A program made the translations under genes and the position numbers. Source: Haliotis asinina (taxonomy: Eukaryota > Mollusca > Gastropoda > Lepetellida > Haliotidae). Taken from it: a DNA stretch of 64,000 bases. Below are positions 58,647 to 64,000 of the stretch, piece by piece. Numbering within the stretch: the stretch's first letter is position 1; each line of letters starts with the position of its first letter. The DNA lies in the NCBI RefSeq assembly GCF_037392515.1, contig NC_090282.1, forward strand, positions 54,398,843 through 54,462,842, in the 5' to 3' direction. The notes under the pieces were generated by a model that worked only from the letters and a program-made list of their open reading frames with translations, had not been told where the DNA came from and did not search any database.

Positions 58647-60738
58647 CTGAAACAGTAGGCAAAACTAAGGTTGGGATAGGAGGAAATATTGGACTTCAAG
58701 TAGGAATACATAGTCACACCTGTTTACTGCTATATTAGGGCTCCATACCTCAAGGCAAGGATATCTACTGTAATCATGAAGATTATTATCATTATCATTT
58801 ACTATTCCATACTTTTTTGTACAAAACATACTTCCTAAACCAGTGCTCAGATTCGCTTTAAAAAAATCACCATGGTTCCCACAATCTGCAGTTGATTCCG
58901 CAAAAATCACAAGGCTCTAGACCCAATGAAAACGGGATAATAAATCAAAATTAATTACAAAAGTTCAAAGTTTGACAGTAAAAATCTCTGGACCTAATGT
59001 TTCCATGATGAAACACATGTAGAAGCTCAATCAATTCTGCTGAGCGGCTTTAGTGGAGAAGTGAGAGACTTCATCCCCTGTAACACTACATTCAGAGAGA
59101 AATTCAACAGAATTTAGGGAAGTTCAAACGGCATTCATATTGGAAAAATAAACAAAATACAAAATCAAAATATGAGATGCACACCCTTCAAGGGAATGGT
59201 TGGCCTGTGACATGGTATGGTAGGACACGTTCACCACTAATTTTCAGAGATCTGTTTCATATCATATTTGAATATATTTCCCCTTCACATCAAATGGGAC
59301 CTGTTTGTCAAGATATTGAGATTGTGTAGTCTTACCACTGATATTCAATATTTGGCTTCAGAATCATCCTTAAAATTGCTGAAATGTTCCCATAGCTGCA
59401 TTTCAGTGGATGAGGGTCTGGTGTGAAATAAAAGAATGTTCTTGATACTTTTTGTATACATTTTTCAAATAGGTCATTGGAAATGTTTGTTGTACATGTG
59501 TTATTTAAGATAGACCTATGTTTGAATTCATATAATGTGAACCTTGCACCTTTTTCAACTGAGGTATTGAACTTCTCTGTTTTTTGAGCACAGGTTTCCT
59601 GTATTTTGAGAGTCTGTGAGTCATTCCCATAATCAAGGGATCCTCACTCACAGAAGGGACACAACTCTACACAGGTTTATTGCTACCTATGTCCATGCCT
59701 ATCAATTTAAACTGTAGACAATTTATTTTTCATCTATAGTATCAATCTATTCATCAGTCACATGATGACTGGTAGTTTATTCAAGTCACAGGTAATGAAA
59801 ATGTGTACCTGACCCAGGTACCTGGATACATATCGTAACCCTAATCAAAGTATCAAAATAACAGCTAAAACATTAATGCAAAGAAATGATATATTTTGGC
59901 AAATGACAACATGAAATAGGGGTAAAGTAAATGCGAAAACAGCAACAAATGTAAATTCAGATATCATCACCAACTGATTCATATTAAACATACTACCACA
60001 GTAAAACCTATAACAGTGAACATATCACATACACACATAGCAACTTTCAGTGTGTCACATATAGACAATTCTACAGGAGGTCTCATTACATTTGAATTCT
60101 ATGACATGAATGGTCAGATACCATGGGAAGGTCATGAATTTCATAGAATTCGTATGTAATGAGACCAAGCATGGATTGTATTTATTACCCATGCCTTGCA
60201 TGTATTAAATTGACAACATAGCGTATTTTTGTCACAGAGAGGTTGTGGAAGAGGTTTGACCTCTTGTACACTATTTGTATGATGCCACACTGTAATGACA
60301 TCACTACCTCATTAACCAACGTCACAATGCATATTGTCATCGCCTCGTACAGTCTTCTGCTGTGAACTACTCAGTAGAAATCCATCTCTTGATCTGCATT
60401 TGCTTCACTCAGCTAATATCACTGGTGGAGAGATTCTGTTTATGTTTTTCAACAGATATAATGTCTCATTTCAACAATTAAACGGTGACATGACAATATT
60501 CGCAATGTTTACATTCCCAAAATGCATATTTGGTGTAGAATGAATGGATTCACATGTTTGTTATGAATGAAAAAGTAATTATGCCAGAACGAGACCTAAT
60601 TGAGAGTTCATCACTTATCCAAGCAAATCATTAGAATCTCAGATCAATGTCCTTACGACTTATGTCACACAGGTATGATGTACAAAATTAACATGCAACC
60701 AACTATACGTTGACCATAAGGGTAACAAATTACTGGAC
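58647..60738. other. Likely sulfotransferase intron, otherwise unassigned
   Basis: No firm exon found. A weak minus-strand candidate at 59336-59417 gives STEMQLWEHFSNFKDDSEAK, which resembles the sulfotransferase stretch before the last exon, but a stop follows. One imperfect hairpin is listed separately. Confidence 0.4.
60079..60166. repeat. Imperfect 26-bp inverted repeat (hairpin)
   Basis: GGTCTCATTACAT-TTGAATTCTATGA at 60079-60104 is matched by its reverse complement at 60141-60166 with two mismatches, leaving a 36-base loop. It may be a small MITE or a foldback; no flanking duplication was seen. Confidence 0.75.
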
Positions 60739-63700
60739 ATACCACACTCCTACTGACAGCCCTATGTTACAGGATATACCACCACGCTCCTACTGACAGC
60801 CCTATGTTACAGGATATACCACCACGCTCCTACTGACAGCCCTATGTTACTGGATATACCACCACACTCCTACTGACAGCCCTATGTTACAGGATATACC
60901 ACCACTCTCCTACTGACAGCCCTATGTTACAGGATATACCATCACGCTCCTACTCACAGCCCTATGTTACAGGATATACCACCACACTCCTACTGACAGC
61001 CCTGTGTTACTGGACATACAATACTCCTCTTGGAAGTCCTATGTTACAGGATATACCATCACACTCCTACTGACAGCCCTATGTTACAGGATATACCACC
61101 ACACTCCTACTGTCAGCCCTATGTTACAGGATATACCACCACACTCCTACTGACAGCCCTATGTTACAGGATATACCACCACTCTCCTACTGACAGCCCT
61201 ATGTTACAGGATATACCACCACACTCCTACTGACAGCCCTATGTTACAGGATATACCACCACTCTCCTACTGACAGCCCTATGTTACAGGATATACCACC
61301 ACACTCCTACTGACAGCCCTATGTTACTGGACATACAATACTCCTCTTGGAAGTCCTATGTTACTGGATATACCATCACACTCCTACTGACAGCCCTATG
61401 TTACAGGATATACCACCACACTCCGACTGTCAGCCCTATGTTACAGGATATAGCACCACGCTCCTACTGACAGCCCTATGTTACAGGATATACCACCATA
61501 CTCCTACTGACAGCCCTATGTTACAGGATATACCACCACGCTCCTACTGACAGCCCTATGTTACAGGATATACCACCACACTCCTACTGACAGCCCTATG
61601 TTACTGGACATACAACACTCCTCTTGGAAGTCCTATGTTACAGGATATACCACCACACTCCTACTGACAGCCCTATGTTACAGGATATACCACCACACTC
61701 CTACTGACAGCCCTATGTTACAGGATATACCACCACACTCCTACTGTCAGCCCTATGTTACAGGATATACCATCACGCTCCTACTGACAGCCTATGTTAC
61801 TGGACATACAACACTCCTCTTGGAAGTCCTATGTTACAGGATATACCACCACACTCCTACTGACAGCCCTATGTTACAGGATATACCATCACACTCCTAC
61901 TGACAGCCCTATGTTACAGGATATACCACCACACTCCTACTGTCAGCCCTATGTTACAGGATATACCATCACACTCCTACTGACAGCCCTATGTTACAGG
62001 ATATACCACCACACTCCTACTGACAGCCCAATGTTACAGGATATACCACCACACTCCTACTGTCAGCCCTATGTTACAGGATATACCACCACCCTCCTAC
62101 TGACAGCCCTATGTTACAGGATATACCACCATACTCCTACTGACAGCCCTATGTTACAGGATATACCACCACACTCCTACTGACAGCCCTATGTTACAGG
62201 ATATACCATCACACTCCTACTGACAGCCTATGTTACTGGACATACAACACTCCTCTTGGAAGTCCTATGTTACAGGATATACCACCACACTCCTACTGAC
62301 AGCCCTATGTTACAAGATATACCATCACGCTCCTACTGACAGCCCTATGTTACAGGATATACCACCATACTCCTACTGACAGCCCTATGTTACAGGATAT
62401 ACCACCACACTCCTACTGACAGCCCTATGTTACAAGATATACCATCACGCTCCTACTGACAGCCCTATGTTACAGGATATACCACCATACTCCTACTGAC
62501 AGCCCTATGTTACAGGATATACCATCACACTCCTACTGACAGCCTATGTTACTGGACATACAACACTCCTCTTGGAAGTCCTATGTTACAGGATATACCA
62601 CCACACTCCTACTGACAGCCCTATGTTACAAGATATACCATCACGCTCCTACTGACAGCCCTATGTTACAGGATATACCACCACACTCCTACTGACAGCC
62701 CTATGTTACAGGATATACCACCACACTCCTACTGACAGCCCTATGTTACTGGATATACCATCACACTCCTACTGACAGCCCTATGTTACAGGATATACCA
62801 CCACACTCCTACTGACAGCCCTATGTTACAGGATATACCATCACACTCCTACTGACAGCGTATGTTACTGGACATACAACACTCCTCTTGGAAGTCCTAT
62901 GTTACAGGATATACCACCACACTCCTACTGACAGCCCTATGTTACAAGATATACCATCACGCTCCTACTGACAGCCCTATGTTACAGGATATACCACCAC
63001 ACTCCTACTGACAGCCCTATGTTACAGGATATACCACCATACTCCTACTGACAGCCCTATGTTACAGGATATACCACCACACTCCTACTGACAGCCCTAT
63101 GTTACAGGATATACCACCATACTCCTACTGACAGCCCTATGTTACAGGATGTACCATCACACTCCTACTGACAGCCCTATGTTACAGGATATACCACCAC
63201 ACTCCTACTGACAGCCCTATGTTACAGGATATACCATCACACTCCTACTGACAGCCCTATGTTACAGGATATACCATCACACTCCTACTGACAGCCTATG
63301 TTACTGGTCATACAACACTCCTCTTGGAAGTCCTATGTTACAGGATATACCAGCACACTCCTACTGTCAGCCCTATGTTACAGGATATACCACCACACTC
63401 CTACTGAGAGCCCTATGTTACAGGATATACCACCACACTCCTACTGACAGCCCTATGTTACTGGATATACCATCACGCTCCTACTGACAGCCCTATGTTA
63501 CAGGATATACCATCACACTCCTACTGACAGCCTATGTTACTGGACATACAACACTCCTCTTGGAAGTCCTATGTTACAGGATATACCAGCACACTCCTAC
63601 TGTCAGCCCTATGTTACAGGATATACCATCACACTCCTACTGACAGCCCTATGTTACAGGATATACCACCACACTCCTACTGACAGCCCTATGTTACAGG

Positions 63701-63956
63701 ATATACCACCATACTCCTACTGACAGCCCTATGTTACAGGATATACCACCACACTCCTACTGACAGCCCTATGTTACAGGATATACCACCATACTCCTAC
63801 TGACAGCCCTATGTTACAGGATATACCATCACACTCCTACTGACAGCCCTATGTTACAGGATATACCACCACACTCCTACTGACAGCCCTATGTTACTGG
63901 ACATACAATACTCCTCTTGGAAGTCCTATGTTACAAGATATATCACCACACTCCTG
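60739..63956. repeat. Minisatellite, 40-bp unit, about 80 copies, with higher-order structure
   Basis: The main unit is CCTATGTTACAGGATATACC followed by ACCACACTCCTACTGACAGC. A distinct unit of about 37 bp (TGTTACTGGACATACAACAC, TCCTCTTGGAAGTCCTA) interrupts it near 61013, 61330, 61609, 61802, 62238, 62554, 62872, 63308, 63545 and 63899. Intervals of about 316-318 and 436 bp recur, so larger blocks of 8-11 units have been duplicated. Long plus-strand frames (PMLQDIPPHSY repeats) are artefacts. The array reaches almost to the window end. Confidence 0.97.
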
Positions 63957-64000
63957 CCAACAATCCTATTTTACTACACATAGGACTGTTTCCTTTTTGC

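Overview
The window is eukaryotic, intron-bearing and repeat-rich, and looks like a gastropod mollusc, most likely an abalone (Haliotis). The main reason is the short interspersed repeat at 31787-32072, whose sequence I recall as common in abalone DNA; a second tRNA-derived repeat with the same tail lies at 37689-37833. A host gene with short exons and GT-AG introns, Tc1/mariner, LINE, Penelope-like, Polinton and Ty3/Gypsy remains all fit a molluscan genome. The species call is from memory and was not checked by a search.

Layout. 1-12 kb: no recognised gene; four minisatellites (58-, 75-, 29- and about 30-bp units) and unassigned DNA. 12-20 kb: a tRNA-like SINE head, a 46/54-bp minisatellite, a badly broken Polinton fossil (integrase and protein-primed DNA polymerase B), a helicase-like scrap, a 71-bp minisatellite of about 25 copies, then more Polinton-type sequence. 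The two minisatellites on either side of the polymerase and integrase pieces share a core of about 27 bp in inverted orientation. 20-30 kb: a tetranucleotide tract, a 40-bp minisatellite, 5 kb of unassigned DNA and an old three-copy tandem repeat of about 310-325 bp. 30-37 kb: a mariner transposon with both ends, a LINE relic split by a SINE, a non-autonomous element with about 100-bp inverted ends, a Tc1 relic and a second LINE relic.

37.5-43.4 kb holds the one complete host gene I can support. It has seven exons and encodes a 260-residue short-chain dehydrogenase resembling NAD+-dependent 15-hydroxyprostaglandin dehydrogenase. All exon phases join and the catalytic Ser-Tyr-Lys and NAD motifs are present. 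Its second and sixth introns are largely minisatellite.

43.4-49.4 kb: two more minisatellites, a LINE 3' scrap that preserves the unoccupied form of the SINE site at 31.8 kb, a Penelope-like relic and an internally deleted LINE. 49449-58091 is a young Ty3/Gypsy element with chromodomain, 5-bp target duplication and LTRs differing at about five positions; no gag is visible and its 3' LTR carries an internal duplication. At 58492-58646 (minus strand) is a terminal exon of a cytosolic sulfotransferase, whose remaining exons probably lie beyond the 3.2-kb, 40-bp minisatellite that fills 60.7-63.95 kb.

Tandem arrays make up about 13 kb, a fifth of the window. I saw no operon, CRISPR array, functional tRNA or rRNA. 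The two host genes are metabolic enzymes with no evident link; the rest of the content is mobile-element history and minisatellite expansion.
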